Shown: positions 43,178 through 51,659 of the stretch, piece by piece
How the letters are laid out: each line of letters opens with the position of its first letter
How positions within the stretch are numbered: the stretch's first letter is position 1
Source of the DNA: JACDAL01 sp963849115
GTDB taxonomy: Bacteria > Actinomycetota > CADDZG01 > WHSQ01
Assembly: GCA_963849115.1 (NCBI GenBank)
Contig: CAWKGK010000008.1
Coordinates: 186,001-250,000 of the forward strand
Direction of reading: 5' to 3'
Length of the DNA stretch: 64,000 bases
Notes under the pieces: model-generated
Seen by the model: the letters and a program-made list of their open reading frames with translations, nothing else
The model's database searches: none
What the model was told of the DNA's origin: nothing
Made by a program: the position numbers and the translations under genes

Positions 43178-44389
43178 ATGGCTCGCCTGCTCCTGCTACT
43201 TCCCAGTGCGACCTACCGGGCCGCAGACTTCATCGCCGCGGCGCGCTCGCTGGGGGCTGAGACGGTGATTGCCTCCGACCACCGGCTCGCCATCGCTCCT
43301 GCGCTTGAAACCGAAAGCCTGGTGGTCGATTTCTCCCGTCCTCAGCGTGCCGCCCAACGCATCGTCGATTACTGCCGAAAAGAGCCCGTAGACGCGATCT
43401 TGCCGGTCGACGACGTGGGAGTGGTCGCAGCGGCGATGGCGGCCACCGAGTTGGGGCTCGCTCACAATCCTGTCGCGGCCGTGGCCGCCACCAGGGACAA
43501 GTCAAAGCTGCGCCGCGCGCTTTCGGCTGCCGGCTTGCCGCAACCCTCATTTCGGCTTGTCGAAGGGGGAGAGGATGTCGTGGGACCGGCCTCCGAGGTT
43601 GGCTGGCCCTGCGTGCTGAAGCCGCTCTCGATGTCGGCCAGCCGGGGCGTCGTTCGGGCCGACGACGAGGCCGGCGCCGCTGCGGCCGCGGCCCGGGTGA
43701 GGGCGATCATCGAGGAGCCGGCCGGTCCACTGTTGATCGAGTCCTACGTATCCGGCCCCGAGCTGGCGCTCGAGGGCCTGTTGCGGGGAGGCCGGCTCGA
43801 AGTGCTGGCTCTGTTCGACAAGCCCGATCCTCTCGTGGGGCCTTTCTTCGAAGAGACGATATATGTGACGCCCTCGCGCCGGCCCACCGGGATCCAGCGT
43901 CAGATCGCCCGCAGGTGCGCCGCGGCGGCCGGCGCGCTGGGCCTGAGCGAGGGGCCGGTTCACGCGGAGGTTCGCGTCCACAACTCCGAGGTCTGGGTCA
44001 TCGACATGGCCGCACGCTCCATCGGCGGCCTCTGCTCCCGCTCGCTACGCTTCGGGGTGGGCGTCTCCTTGGAGGAGCTCCTGGTTCGTCATGCGCTCGG
44101 ACTGCCCATCGAAGACCTCGAGCGCTCCCTTGAGGCCTCGGGAGTCATGATGCTGCCCATTCCCGGGAGCGGAATCCTGGAAGAGGTTCGGGGTGTGGAG
44201 GAGGCCAGGCGGGTGCCGGGGATCGAGGGCCTCGAGATCACCGTCGCCCGCGGGCGTTTTCTGCGCCCGCTGCCCGAGGGCGAACGCTACCTGGGGTTTC
44301 TATTCGCCTCCGGAGCGAGTCCCGAGGATGTCGAAGCGGCACTACGGAGCGCCCACGCCGAGCTCGAGATCGTGATCAAGCAGGAGTGA
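43178..44389 (+). CDS. ATP-grasp domain enzyme of unknown substrate
   Basis: A 403-residue ATP-grasp protein. The N-terminal Rossmann-like domain (ARLLLLLPSATYRAADFIAA) precedes the ATP-binding region: VAATRDKSKLRRALSAAGLP, then WPCVLKPLSMSASRGV. The metal-binding segment is GPVHAEVRVHNSEVWVIDMAAR. The family ligates a carboxylate to an amine or thiol using ATP, and relatives include biotin carboxylase-like and amino-acid ligases. The closing GFLFASGASPEDVEAALRSA is the usual C-terminal lobe. Without a partner gene the substrate is open. ATG at 43178; the 60 bases before it carry a direct repeat of CAATCATAGGCGCA-like sequence. Confidence 0.82.
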   Translation: MARLLLLLPSATYRAADFIAAARSLGAETVIASDHRLAIAPALETESLVVDFSRPQRAAQRIVDYCRKEPVDAILPVDDVGVVAAAMAATELGLAHNPVAAVAATRDKSKLRRALSAAGLPQPSFRLVEGGEDVVGPASEVGWPCVLKPLSMSASRGVVRADDEAGAAAAAARVRAIIEEPAGPLLIESYVSGPELALEGLLRGGRLEVLALFDKPDPLVGPFFEETIYVTPSRRPTGIQRQIARRCAAAAGALGLSEGPVHAEVRVHNSEVWVIDMAARSIGGLCSRSLRFGVGVSLEELLVRHALGLPIEDLERSLEASGVMMLPIPGSGILEEVRGVEEARRVPGIEGLEITVARGRFLRPLPEGERYLGFLFASGASPEDVEAALRSAHAELEIVIKQE

Positions 44390-44407
44390 GTCCGCCTGAT
44401 CTCAGGC

Positions 44408-44560
44408 TCAACCCGAGTCCGGCTGAGCCGAGTCACGTCCCTTTCGCCCGCTCGATTCGATCAGGTACTCCAGCGCCTCGTAACGGGCGTGGCCTCCCGA
44501 GATCACCAGCGTGACGCAGATGACGGCGAGAGCGACCAGTACGAGTACGACTGCTAGCAT
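44408..44560 (-). CDS. Small single-pass membrane protein
   Basis: A 50-residue product: one hydrophobic helix at the very N-terminus (LAVVLVLVALAVICVTLVI), then a charged tail (ARYEALEYLIESSGRKGRD). ATG at 44560 has a modest GGAG eight bases upstream. Codon third positions are GC-rich like the neighbours, supporting a real gene. It converges with the ATP-grasp gene. No known family; possibly a regulatory microprotein. Confidence 0.45.
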   Translation of the reverse strand: MLAVVLVLVALAVICVTLVISGGHARYEALEYLIESSGRKGRDSAQPDSG

Positions 44561-44749
44561 CGCAGACTCCGGTTCGGGGCGCTCGTAGCCTCCGGATAGC
44601 GCCTTGGTTGGGACGGGAGCCTACCTCACGAGCCACGGTCGCGTACAGAGGAAACTTATGCCACAAGACTATGTAATTCAGGGCCCGGTGCGGATACATG
44701 GAAACGGGCCCGGCCGGTAGACAAGCCGATCAAGAACAGGGGGCAAGGG

Positions 44750-45730
44750 ATGGTGGCTTCGCTAGAGGAGCGCTTGAAGGATGGCGTGGTGCTCGGTGAC
44801 GGTGGATACCTGCTCGAGCTGGAGCGGCGCGGGTACGTTCAGGCAGGACCGTTCACGCCCGAGGTGAGCCTCACTCATCCCTCCGCTCTGGCCGAGCTTC
44901 ATCGCGAGTTCCTGCTGGCCGGCGCCGAAGTGCTCCAGGCGCTGACCTTCTATGCCAGTCCCCAGAAGCTCGCTACGGTGGGATTGGGCGACAGAGTCTC
45001 GGACCTCAACCGAGCAGCGGTCGAGATCGCCCGATCGGTGGCCTCGGAGGGCGACGCGCTGGTGGCCGGAAACCTGTGCCTGACCTGGGAATACGATCCT
45101 TCTGACTCTGCCAACGAAGCGCACGTGCGATCGATATTCGATCGCCAGCTCGAGGTCCAGGTCGAGGCCGGGATCGATTTCGTGGTGGCCGAGACGTTCA
45201 CCTTCGTAGGCGAGGCCGTGATTGCCACCCGCTGCGCCAAGGACGCGGGGCTCGAGATCGTAACGACGATGTCCTTCGAGAAGGACCCCCACTCTTATGA
45301 AGGCGACTCGGCGGCCGATTGCGCCCGCAAGCTACGAGATGCCGGTGCAGACGTCGTCGGGTTGAACTGCTTGCGCGATCCTGCCCACACGCTGCCGCTC
45401 ATGAAGGAGATGCGAGAGGCCGTTTCCGGCCCCCTGGCGTGCCAACCGGTCGCCTTCCGCACCCCGGATCACAGCCCCGACTTCACCGCGCTGCCCGAGT
45501 TTCCGCTCGGGCTCGACCCTCTGCAGCTCACCCGGGGCGAGATGGCCAACTTTGCGCAGGAGGCGCAGGCGATGGGGATTGAATACATCGGCTCGTGCTG
45601 CGGCTCTGTGGCGTCTCACGTGAGGGCAATGGCCGTTGCGCTCGGCAAAGCCCCCGCCGAGTTGCGGGAATGGCGCTCGGAAGGCAAGCCGATGTCGGCT
45701 TACGAGTACCACCAACACAACTCAGCATGA
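44750..45730 (+). CDS. Homocysteine S-methyltransferase (betaine-homocysteine type)
   Basis: A 326-residue zinc enzyme that transfers a methyl group to homocysteine to make methionine. Evidence: the TIM-barrel opening VVLGDGGYLLELERRGYV, the family region DFVVAETFTFVGEAV, and the zinc cysteines in VVGLNCLRDP and IGSCCGSVASHV. Its length and the immediate coupling (ATGA at 45727-45730) to a sarcosine-oxidase-like gene favour glycine betaine as methyl donor, with dimethylglycine and then sarcosine following. The donor cannot be proven from sequence. ATG at 44750; an AGGGGGCAAGGG tract lies upstream. Confidence 0.88.
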   Translation: MVASLEERLKDGVVLGDGGYLLELERRGYVQAGPFTPEVSLTHPSALAELHREFLLAGAEVLQALTFYASPQKLATVGLGDRVSDLNRAAVEIARSVASEGDALVAGNLCLTWEYDPSDSANEAHVRSIFDRQLEVQVEAGIDFVVAETFTFVGEAVIATRCAKDAGLEIVTTMSFEKDPHSYEGDSAADCARKLRDAGADVVGLNCLRDPAHTLPLMKEMREAVSGPLACQPVAFRTPDHSPDFTALPEFPLGLDPLQLTRGEMANFAQEAQAMGIEYIGSCCGSVASHVRAMAVALGKAPAELREWRSEGKPMSAYEYHQHNSA

Positions 45731-46869
45731 GAACGGACTACGCGTACATCGTCGTAGGCCTCGGCGGAATCGGCAGCGCCGCCGCCTACCGTCTGGCACG
45801 GCGAGCAGGCTCGGACGTCCTCGGGCTGGAGCAGTTCGATCTGGGCCACGACAACGGCGCCTCGCAGGACCATTCCCGCATCGTCCGGCTCTCCTACCAC
45901 GCTCCCGCCTACGTTCGCCTGGCCAAGGGCGCCTTCGCCGCGTGGCGGGATCTCGAGGAGGACTCCGGCCGTGATCTCCTCGTCACCACCGGAGGGCTCG
46001 ATCTCAGCCCCGCCGACACCGGCGAGGACCTCTCGAGCTACTCCTCTAGCCTCCAGGAGGAAGGGGTTCCCTTCGAGTTGCTGGATGCCGGGGAGATCAT
46101 GCGCCGGTGGCCCCAGTTCCATCTCTCAGAAGATGTTTCGGGTCTCTTTCAGGAGGACGCAGGGATCGTTCCCGCGGCACAGTGCAACGCCACCCACGCG
46201 GAGCTGGCGCGTCGCCACGGCGCCACGTTGCTGGAGCGGACGCGCGCCACCTCGATTTCCGTCTCGAACGGAGAGATAGAGCTGGTCGCCGGCGAAACGC
46301 GCTTTCGGTGCCGCAAGCTCATCGTGGCGGCCGACGCCTGGACCAACGATGTGCTCGCGCCGCTGGGCACGAGCCTGCCCCTGCGAGTGACACAGGAGCA
46401 GGTGACCTACTTCCGGGCTCCGGCGGATGGCTTCGGCCCCGAGCGGATGCCGGTCTGGATCTGGCTCGGCGATCCCTGCTTCTACGGCATCCCCGTCTTC
46501 GGGGAGGCCGGCATCAAGATCGGGCAGGACGTTGGAGGCGAGGAGGTCACCGCGGACTCGAGGACCTTCGAGGTCGACGAAGCCGCGCAGTCACGGGTGT
46601 CCGCCTTCGCCTCAGAGCACCTTCCCGGCGCGGCCGGGGACATCATCCGGACGAAATCTTGCCTCTACACGATGCCGCCGGACCGAGATTTCGTTATCGA
46701 CGAGGTGCCGGGAAGCCCCGGCGTGTACGTTGCCCAAGGCGCTGCGCACGGCTACAAGTTCGCCGCCCTATTCGGCAAGATCCTGGCCGAGCTCGCCGTC
46801 GACGGCCGCACCGAACACGACCTGAGCCCGTTTAGATTCGAACGCAGGTTCGAGCCCGCCCTGTTCTGA
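45727..46869 (+). CDS. Monomeric sarcosine oxidase / N-methyl amino acid oxidase
   Basis: A 380-residue flavoprotein of the DAO family. The FAD-binding motif is IVVGLGGIGSAAAYRLARRA. Cys312, in RTKSCLYTMPPDRDFVID, matches the cysteine that binds FAD covalently in monomeric sarcosine oxidase. The product ions would be glycine, formaldehyde and hydrogen peroxide. Its ATG overlaps the methyltransferase stop by four bases, so both are expressed together. The C-terminal GAAHGYKFAALFGKILAEL completes the FAD site. N-methyltryptophan oxidase is a close alternative name. Confidence 0.9.
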   Translation: MRTDYAYIVVGLGGIGSAAAYRLARRAGSDVLGLEQFDLGHDNGASQDHSRIVRLSYHAPAYVRLAKGAFAAWRDLEEDSGRDLLVTTGGLDLSPADTGEDLSSYSSSLQEEGVPFELLDAGEIMRRWPQFHLSEDVSGLFQEDAGIVPAAQCNATHAELARRHGATLLERTRATSISVSNGEIELVAGETRFRCRKLIVAADAWTNDVLAPLGTSLPLRVTQEQVTYFRAPADGFGPERMPVWIWLGDPCFYGIPVFGEAGIKIGQDVGGEEVTADSRTFEVDEAAQSRVSAFASEHLPGAAGDIIRTKSCLYTMPPDRDFVIDEVPGSPGVYVAQGAAHGYKFAALFGKILAELAVDGRTEHDLSPFRFERRFEPALF

Positions 46870-46893
46870 ACCTCGCGTTTGAGCGCCCCTCAG

Positions 46894-46906
46894 TGCCCTT
46901 AGGGCA
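46894..46906. terminator. Weak hairpin between converging genes
   Basis: TGCCCTTAGGGCA forms a short GC stem, followed by TCTTGTG on the plus strand. It lies in the 64-base gap between the stops of the sarcosine oxidase and DUF4235 genes. A terminator role is plausible but the stem is short. Confidence 0.3.
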
Positions 46907-46933
46907 TCTTGTGCCCCCTAGAACCGGAAGGGC

Positions 46934-47215
46934 CTAGGCGACACCCGCGGTGGGGGGCTTGATGAAGTCGCGCACGGTTTGCCGGGCGGCGCCTGTGGCG
47001 GCGCCGATCAGCGCGATCCAGACCGCTTTCTTGAGCGCACCTACGGCCTCGTCCATCTGCGGCGGATCCTCACGGGTCGCCAAGCGCCACGCGGTCACGG
47101 TCACATAGGTGGCGAGCTTGACGGCGAGGATCCCGGCAACGAGCGCTCCGACATTCTGGACCAGGCTCGGCTTCTGGGGCATCGCCCCGGACGGTTGACG
47201 TACGTTCTTGGGCAT
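46934..47215 (-). CDS. DUF4235 small membrane protein
   Basis: A 93-residue protein with a basic N-terminus, one clear hydrophobic segment (VGALVAGILAVKLATYVTVTAW) and a second weaker one (VWIALIGAATGAARQTV). This is the layout of the actinobacterial DUF4235 family, whose function is unknown. ATG at 47215 follows AGGAGGTCAC, a strong ribosome site. It stands alone between two converging and diverging blocks. Confidence 0.75.
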   Translation of the reverse strand: MPKNVRQPSGAMPQKPSLVQNVGALVAGILAVKLATYVTVTAWRLATREDPPQMDEAVGALKKAVWIALIGAATGAARQTVRDFIKPPTAGVA

Positions 47216-47275
47216 CAGTGACCTCCTGGGACGTTGTCGCTCCCTACTATGCCCGATCCAGTTGCTTGTTATGCC

Positions 47276-48475
47276 CTAAGCCTCCGCCAGCTCACGGCGC
47301 ATTCCGACCAGCTCGTCGAGCTCGTCGGCGCCCTCGGCGGGCCCGATTGCGATGATGCGATCTGAGGCTTCCAGTTGAAAGGTCGCTTTGGGCCGGTAGG
47401 TCCAACGCCGCCCGCGCTGGATCGCGAGCACGAACATGCCCGTCTCGGTCTCGATGCGAAGCTCCTTGATGGTCTTCTGATCGGCGGGAGACGACCTTTG
47501 CACTACGGTCTCGAAGCCGACCTCGTCCGACTCGACCAGGGCGGCCGCGATGACCGGGTGCAGCTCCTCCCCCTTCTCCACCAGGCGCGTCATCTCCCGG
47601 GCGGAGTCGAAGATCATCTCTGAGGCGTGGGCGAGGCGGATCAAGCCGCGCAGGTCGTCGGGGTTGCGTGCCTCCTGGGCGCTTCTCAGGACCCAGGACT
47701 CGAGCTCGTCGTGGATGGCGTCGGAGCGCTCCTCCAAGCTCGAGACTTCGGCCGCCAGGGCGGGGTCGTTGAGCAGCAGTGCTGTGTAGGCGAGGCCGAC
47801 CGCCACCTCCGCCGAGTTCTTCATCTCGACGAGGAGGTCGACCGCCCGGTCAAGGTCCGAGAGAACGATCTCGGTCTCGGGCTCCCTTTCTTTGGCGGGC
47901 GGCGCGCCCATCTGCTCGCGCGCCAGGGCCACGCCGTCCTCCGGTCCCTTGATGAGGAGGACGTCTCCGGCGGAGACGATGTAGTCGGCCCGCGGGTCGA
48001 GGTTCCACTCGCCTCCGCGCCGCACCGCGATCACCCAGACGCCGACCTCCACGGGAAGCATCAGCTCCCGCAGCGAGATGCCGATCGCCGCAGCGTGCTC
48101 GCGGGCCCTGATTCTCGAAACCACTTCATCGGCGTGCCGGAGGTCTTGGCGCAGGTCGTCCACAATCCCCAGACCCGAGGACACGACTCGGGCGATGTCC
48201 TCGGCCGCATCGGCAATGCTCTCCACCGCGGCGGCAATCTCGATCACGCCGGCCATGTGCTCTGCGTCCTCGGGACTGCGGGCGGCCAGGATGCTGACCT
48301 TGCGGAGGGAGTGCAGGTAGTCGAACATCCGCTCCTCGAGCCGGGAGACCTCCTGCGCCAGCTTGACGTCGGAGAAAAAGACCGCCGCATAGGCCAGGTC
48401 GACCATGAGCTCGGAATTGTCCTTGATCTCCGCGAGCAAGCCCTTGACGGTTGCAGGGCGGCGAGCTGGATCCAT
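47276..48475 (-). CDS. Tandem PhoU - RCK_C regulatory protein
   Basis: About 399 residues built as a duplication. The first half has a PhoU-like helical bundle (LLAEIKDNSELMVDLAYAAV) followed by a TrkA_C/RCK_C domain (YIVSAGDVLLIKGPEDGV). The second half repeats it (LLVEMKNSAEVAVGLAYTAL, then FQLEASDRIIAIGPAEGA). Such PhoU-RCK_C proteins are cytosolic regulators of ion transporters in my recollection. It starts six bases after the stop of the SLC41-type transporter, whose subunit or sensor it probably is. ATG at 48475 is preferred; the frame opens 45 bases earlier inside the transporter gene. Ligand unknown. Confidence 0.82.
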   Translation of the reverse strand: MDPARRPATVKGLLAEIKDNSELMVDLAYAAVFFSDVKLAQEVSRLEERMFDYLHSLRKVSILAARSPEDAEHMAGVIEIAAAVESIADAAEDIARVVSSGLGIVDDLRQDLRHADEVVSRIRAREHAAAIGISLRELMLPVEVGVWVIAVRRGGEWNLDPRADYIVSAGDVLLIKGPEDGVALAREQMGAPPAKEREPETEIVLSDLDRAVDLLVEMKNSAEVAVGLAYTALLLNDPALAAEVSSLEERSDAIHDELESWVLRSAQEARNPDDLRGLIRLAHASEMIFDSAREMTRLVEKGEELHPVIAAALVESDEVGFETVVQRSSPADQKTIKELRIETETGMFVLAIQRGRRWTYRPKATFQLEASDRIIAIGPAEGADELDELVGMRRELAEA

Positions 48476-48480
48476 CAAAC

Positions 48481-49824
48481 TCAGGCTACTCCGAAGATGA
48501 CGAGGGCGACAACGAGACACACGACTCCAAGGAGGTCCATCCCGCTGGTGACAAGCGGAATCGTGTGGTTGTCGGGGTCGAAGCCGAAGCGATAGGTGAG
48601 GATGGCGGCGTAGTAGCCGATTGCCGCCGCCACCACCGTCGCCATTAGCCCGCCCACCATCGTGATCCCGATGAACCTCAAGGCGCCGGGATAGGCGCGT
48701 CCGGTGAGCTCGGCAACACCGAGGGAGCTGACCCCGCTTATCGCGTACACGGTGAGACCCAATGTGAGGACGATCACTCCATCCAACAGCGCCGGGGCCT
48801 CCGGCTTGGCGGAGGGCGATACCGCTCCCAGATGCAGCTTCGAGCCGAGTCTCGCCGCCAGGATTCCGCCCAGGGCTCCCGTTATCTCGAGGAAGCCGGG
48901 AAGGATGATCCAGAAGGCGGGAAACGGCAGGAACACGGCATCAGTGCGCGTCTGTACGACGGTCCCGGCAAGAACGTCCAGCACTATCGCCACCACCAGG
49001 ATGGGAAAGCTCTCGCGCACGATGCGCCGGGCGATCAGGCTGAGGGTCGTCCACCCCCGGTACAGCGCTACCACGCCGGCAATCGCGGCCACTCCCCCCA
49101 GAACGGGCGTCACGATCCTGAATCCCACCAGATAAGAGGCCAAGAGGATCGAGGGGAGGGTGATGACGTCTCCCATGGCGGTTATGAGCGGCGCACCGAC
49201 CGAGTCAAGGTCCCAGTCACGGCGGAACGAGGTCACCGACAGATAGATCGTCACTGCCAGGACGATCGCCGACGACAGCAGGCCGCCCAGCAGGGCTACG
49301 ACGATCAGGTCCCACAGGGGCACGGTGGGAATGCCGAGCAGCCCCGCGATGCCGCGGCCCAAAAGACCCATGGTCACCGAGGTCGCCACCGTTAGAAGGG
49401 CCGCCGCCTCGATGTTCTGAGAGAGCAGGCCTCCTCGGGCGCGGGTCACCTCGAAGAGGCCCGAGTGAATCGAAGTCCCGAGCCTCGCCGCCAGGGCTCC
49501 GAAGATGTTTCCCCGCATCCCGACCGACACGGGAATCAGAATCAGGAGCCCGTTGACCTGCTCGATGCGGTGGTCCATACCCGCCAGCGTGAGACCGGCG
49601 ATCAGGGACGTCATGCCCGCGATACACACCGCTATGAAGCCTTGTCGGACGGTTACACGCTCGGAGGCGAAGTAATCGCGCACCTGGTGAGCCGGGTCGG
49701 CAACGCGCCGAGCCGTTCCGCGCACCGCACGGGCGGGCCGCCCCAGGACGGCGCGCGCCGCCCAACCCAGCCACTGGAGTGGCGCGGGCAAAGGCTTCCG
49801 AGGTGATCTGAGTCGTTTGCTCAT
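48481..49824 (-). CDS. SLC41/MgtE-type divalent cation transporter
   Basis: A 447-residue membrane protein with two homologous halves, each carrying the MgtE/SLC41 transmembrane motif. The first half has LILIPVSVGMRGNIFGALAARLGTS and the second FWIILPGFLEITGALGGILAARLGS. The cytosolic N-terminus has about 55 basic residues and no CBS domains. Family members transport Mg2+ or related cations. It is followed six bases later by the tandem PhoU-RCK_C gene, which fits a regulated channel-like unit. ATG at 49824. Confidence 0.85.
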   Translation of the reverse strand: MSKRLRSPRKPLPAPLQWLGWAARAVLGRPARAVRGTARRVADPAHQVRDYFASERVTVRQGFIAVCIAGMTSLIAGLTLAGMDHRIEQVNGLLILIPVSVGMRGNIFGALAARLGTSIHSGLFEVTRARGGLLSQNIEAAALLTVATSVTMGLLGRGIAGLLGIPTVPLWDLIVVALLGGLLSSAIVLAVTIYLSVTSFRRDWDLDSVGAPLITAMGDVITLPSILLASYLVGFRIVTPVLGGVAAIAGVVALYRGWTTLSLIARRIVRESFPILVVAIVLDVLAGTVVQTRTDAVFLPFPAFWIILPGFLEITGALGGILAARLGSKLHLGAVSPSAKPEAPALLDGVIVLTLGLTVYAISGVSSLGVAELTGRAYPGALRFIGITMVGGLMATVVAAAIGYYAAILTYRFGFDPDNHTIPLVTSGMDLLGVVCLVVALVIFGVA

Positions 49825-49970
49825 GAATTGGGAAGAAGAATCCCAGCGATCCGCTTGAGGATCGCGAGGATAGGCCGAGATTGTCTTCGGTGAGCCCGCC
49901 CGAAGACGCGCCCAAACCGCAACGCCCTCTTTCTACGAATAGATAGCGAGGGGGCGGAACGAGTCATCCT

Positions 49971-49995
49971 CCTCATCCGTCTAACACGGATGAGG
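49971..49995. promoter_or_regulatory. Perfect 10-bp hairpin in the leader of a zinc-knuckle gene
   Basis: CCTCATCCGT and ACGGATGAGG form a perfect 10-bp stem with loop CTAAC, 39 bases before the ATG of the small zinc-knuckle protein gene, in the divergent space beside the SLC41-type gene. It could be an operator, an RNA leader structure or an upstream terminator. No T-tract follows. Confidence 0.45.
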
Positions 49996-50033
49996 CGGCG
50001 TTGGGGGGCCGCCCGGCGAGAGAGGAGTTACCC

Positions 50034-50237
50034 ATGGCTAGGCAGGACGCAATACACGGCACGAGGCCGCAACCGTTGCCACGCGCATCACGAAAGTACC
50101 CCACAGGACGAGTTTGCGCCCAGGACGGGTGTAAAACGCGGTTGTCCACGTACAACAAGCGGGAAAAATGCTGGGCGCACGCCGAAATGAAGGTGCCCCG
50201 TCTCAGGGGCCGCAAGCCCGCCGCCGGCTCCGCCTAA
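50034..50237 (+). CDS. Small zinc-knuckle protein (actinobacterial, unknown function)
   Basis: A 67-residue basic protein with a likely zinc site CAQDGCKTRLSTYNKREKCW followed by AH (Cys-x4-Cys, then Cys-x2-His) in its middle. The similar pattern CxxxxCxTxLSxYNxxxxCxxH is familiar to me from short actinobacterial proteins. Flanks are Arg/Pro/Lys-rich, consistent with nucleic-acid contact. ATG at 50034 has AGAGGAG eight bases upstream. Confidence 0.7.
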   Translation: MARQDAIHGTRPQPLPRASRKYPTGRVCAQDGCKTRLSTYNKREKCWAHAEMKVPRLRGRKPAAGSA

Positions 50238-50364
50238 GCTTCCCGGCTCCGCTTAAGGACCAGCGCCGCGCGTCTGGATGCCGATCGACATCCGGCCGCG
50301 CGTCAGGCGCGTTTTTCAACAACGGATCGGGTCATCAGGCGGCGCCGATATATCCTTAGCCGCC

Positions 50365-50595
50365 ATGTCGCTCCCCACACGGATTTATCTGGCCCTGGCT
50401 CTGGCCGTGGCCTTCGTCCTGAACCCCCTGGTAGCGCTGGCGCAGGAGGACTCTGGAGGCGGAGCCGCCGAGACCGGCCCGCCCTGGACCTATCAGATGG
50501 CGAAGATCACGGTGGTGATGGTGCTCTTTCTAGGCCTGGCTATCGGTGCCATCTACTACCGTCTGGTGGTTCGCCGCCGCAGAGGCGACGCCTGA
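50365..50595 (+). CDS. Small membrane protein
   Basis: A 76-residue protein with a signal-like helix (LALALAVAFVLNPLVALAQ), a Gly/Glu-rich external segment, and a second helix (ITVVMVLFLGLAIGAIYYRL) ending RRRRGDA. Function unknown. Start chosen at ATG 50365, since the upstream part of the frame is unlike protein. It precedes the DUF2342 protease gene by 20 bases and may be co-transcribed with it. Confidence 0.6.
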   Translation: MSLPTRIYLALALAVAFVLNPLVALAQEDSGGGAAETGPPWTYQMAKITVVMVLFLGLAIGAIYYRLVVRRRRGDA

Positions 50596-50615
50596 GCCGG
50601 CTCATCGAACCGGCG

Positions 50616-51659
50616 GTGGCTCGCGCCGTAGCTCGCCGCCTCGCCGGTGATCGCGCCTTCAAGGACTCTTATCTGATAGCGGGCCTGCAGCGCGATCTGT
50701 CAGTTGCCGTTCCCCGGGCTGAGGAGCTCGTCGCCGAGGTTTCCGGCATCCCGGCCCCCCCTCCGGTGGAGTGGGGGCTCGTCGACCGGGGAGCCTGGGC
50801 CGACGCCAACGTCGACGGTCTGGTCATATTGCTCGCCCCCCTCGCCGAGCGCATTGGAGATCGTCTCGACCAGGCCCCCGTGGGCGTCCGCTTGGCCCAG
50901 CGAGGCATCGTTTCGGTCGAGGTGGGCGCTTTGCTTGGCTATGTTTCCCGGCGCGTTCTCGGCCAGTACGACGTGCTCGTCCCGGAGGTGTCCGGCGCCG
51001 CCGAGCGGCCTGCTCGCAGCGCTCCACTCATGTTCGTGGGGCCGAATCTGGTCGAGACCGAACGCCGCTTCTCCTTCGTGCCGCAGGACTTCTCCCTCTG
51101 GATCGCGGTCCACGAAATGACTCACAGATTCCAATTCTCGGGTGTGCCATGGCTGAAGGCCCGCTTCATGTCGCTGGTGTCCTCCTACCTCGACGGCGTC
51201 GAGCTCGATGCCCGTCATTTCGCGGCGCGCGTGCGCCGGGCGGCGTTGCGGCTTCGAAGCGGGGCGTTGCCGCCCGAGGAACGCAACCCCGTCTACTTGC
51301 TCGCTTCGGACGAGGAACGCTCCCGGCTCGACCAGCTGCAGGCACTCATGGCGGTGGTGGAGGGTCATGGCAACTACGTCATGGACACGGTCGGAGCCGA
51401 GGCCATACCGACCTTCGCCCGGATGCGGCACACCTTTGAGCACAGACGGCGTCACCAGACCAGCCTGCAGCGGGCAATCCACCACGTGATCGGACTCGAG
51501 ATGAAGCTGAGGCAGTACGAGTTGGGGCAGAGTTTCTGCGACGGCGTGGTGGCCGCCGAGGGGCCCGAAGCCTTGCACGCTCTGTGGGCGCGTCAGGAGA
51601 ACTTGCCCTTGCTGAGCGAGCTCAAGGAACCGAGACGCTGGCTCCGGCGAGTGGCGTGA
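50616..51659 (+). CDS. DUF2342 zinc-dependent metalloprotease-like protein
   Basis: A 347-residue protein with a zinc metallopeptidase signature HEMTH (His166, Glu167, His170). Surrounding motifs are WIAVHEMTHRFQFSG and LMAVVEGHGNYVMD, typical of DUF2342. In mycobacteria it is a neighbour of tilS and hpt, as here. The family has been discussed in connection with coenzyme F420 genes; its substrate is not known. GTG at 50616 is the start in frame, with a weak ribosome site. Its stop overlaps the tilS GTG. Confidence 0.88.
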   Translation: MARAVARRLAGDRAFKDSYLIAGLQRDLSVAVPRAEELVAEVSGIPAPPPVEWGLVDRGAWADANVDGLVILLAPLAERIGDRLDQAPVGVRLAQRGIVSVEVGALLGYVSRRVLGQYDVLVPEVSGAAERPARSAPLMFVGPNLVETERRFSFVPQDFSLWIAVHEMTHRFQFSGVPWLKARFMSLVSSYLDGVELDARHFAARVRRAALRLRSGALPPEERNPVYLLASDEERSRLDQLQALMAVVEGHGNYVMDTVGAEAIPTFARMRHTFEHRRRHQTSLQRAIHHVIGLEMKLRQYELGQSFCDGVVAAEGPEALHALWARQENLPLLSELKEPRRWLRRVA

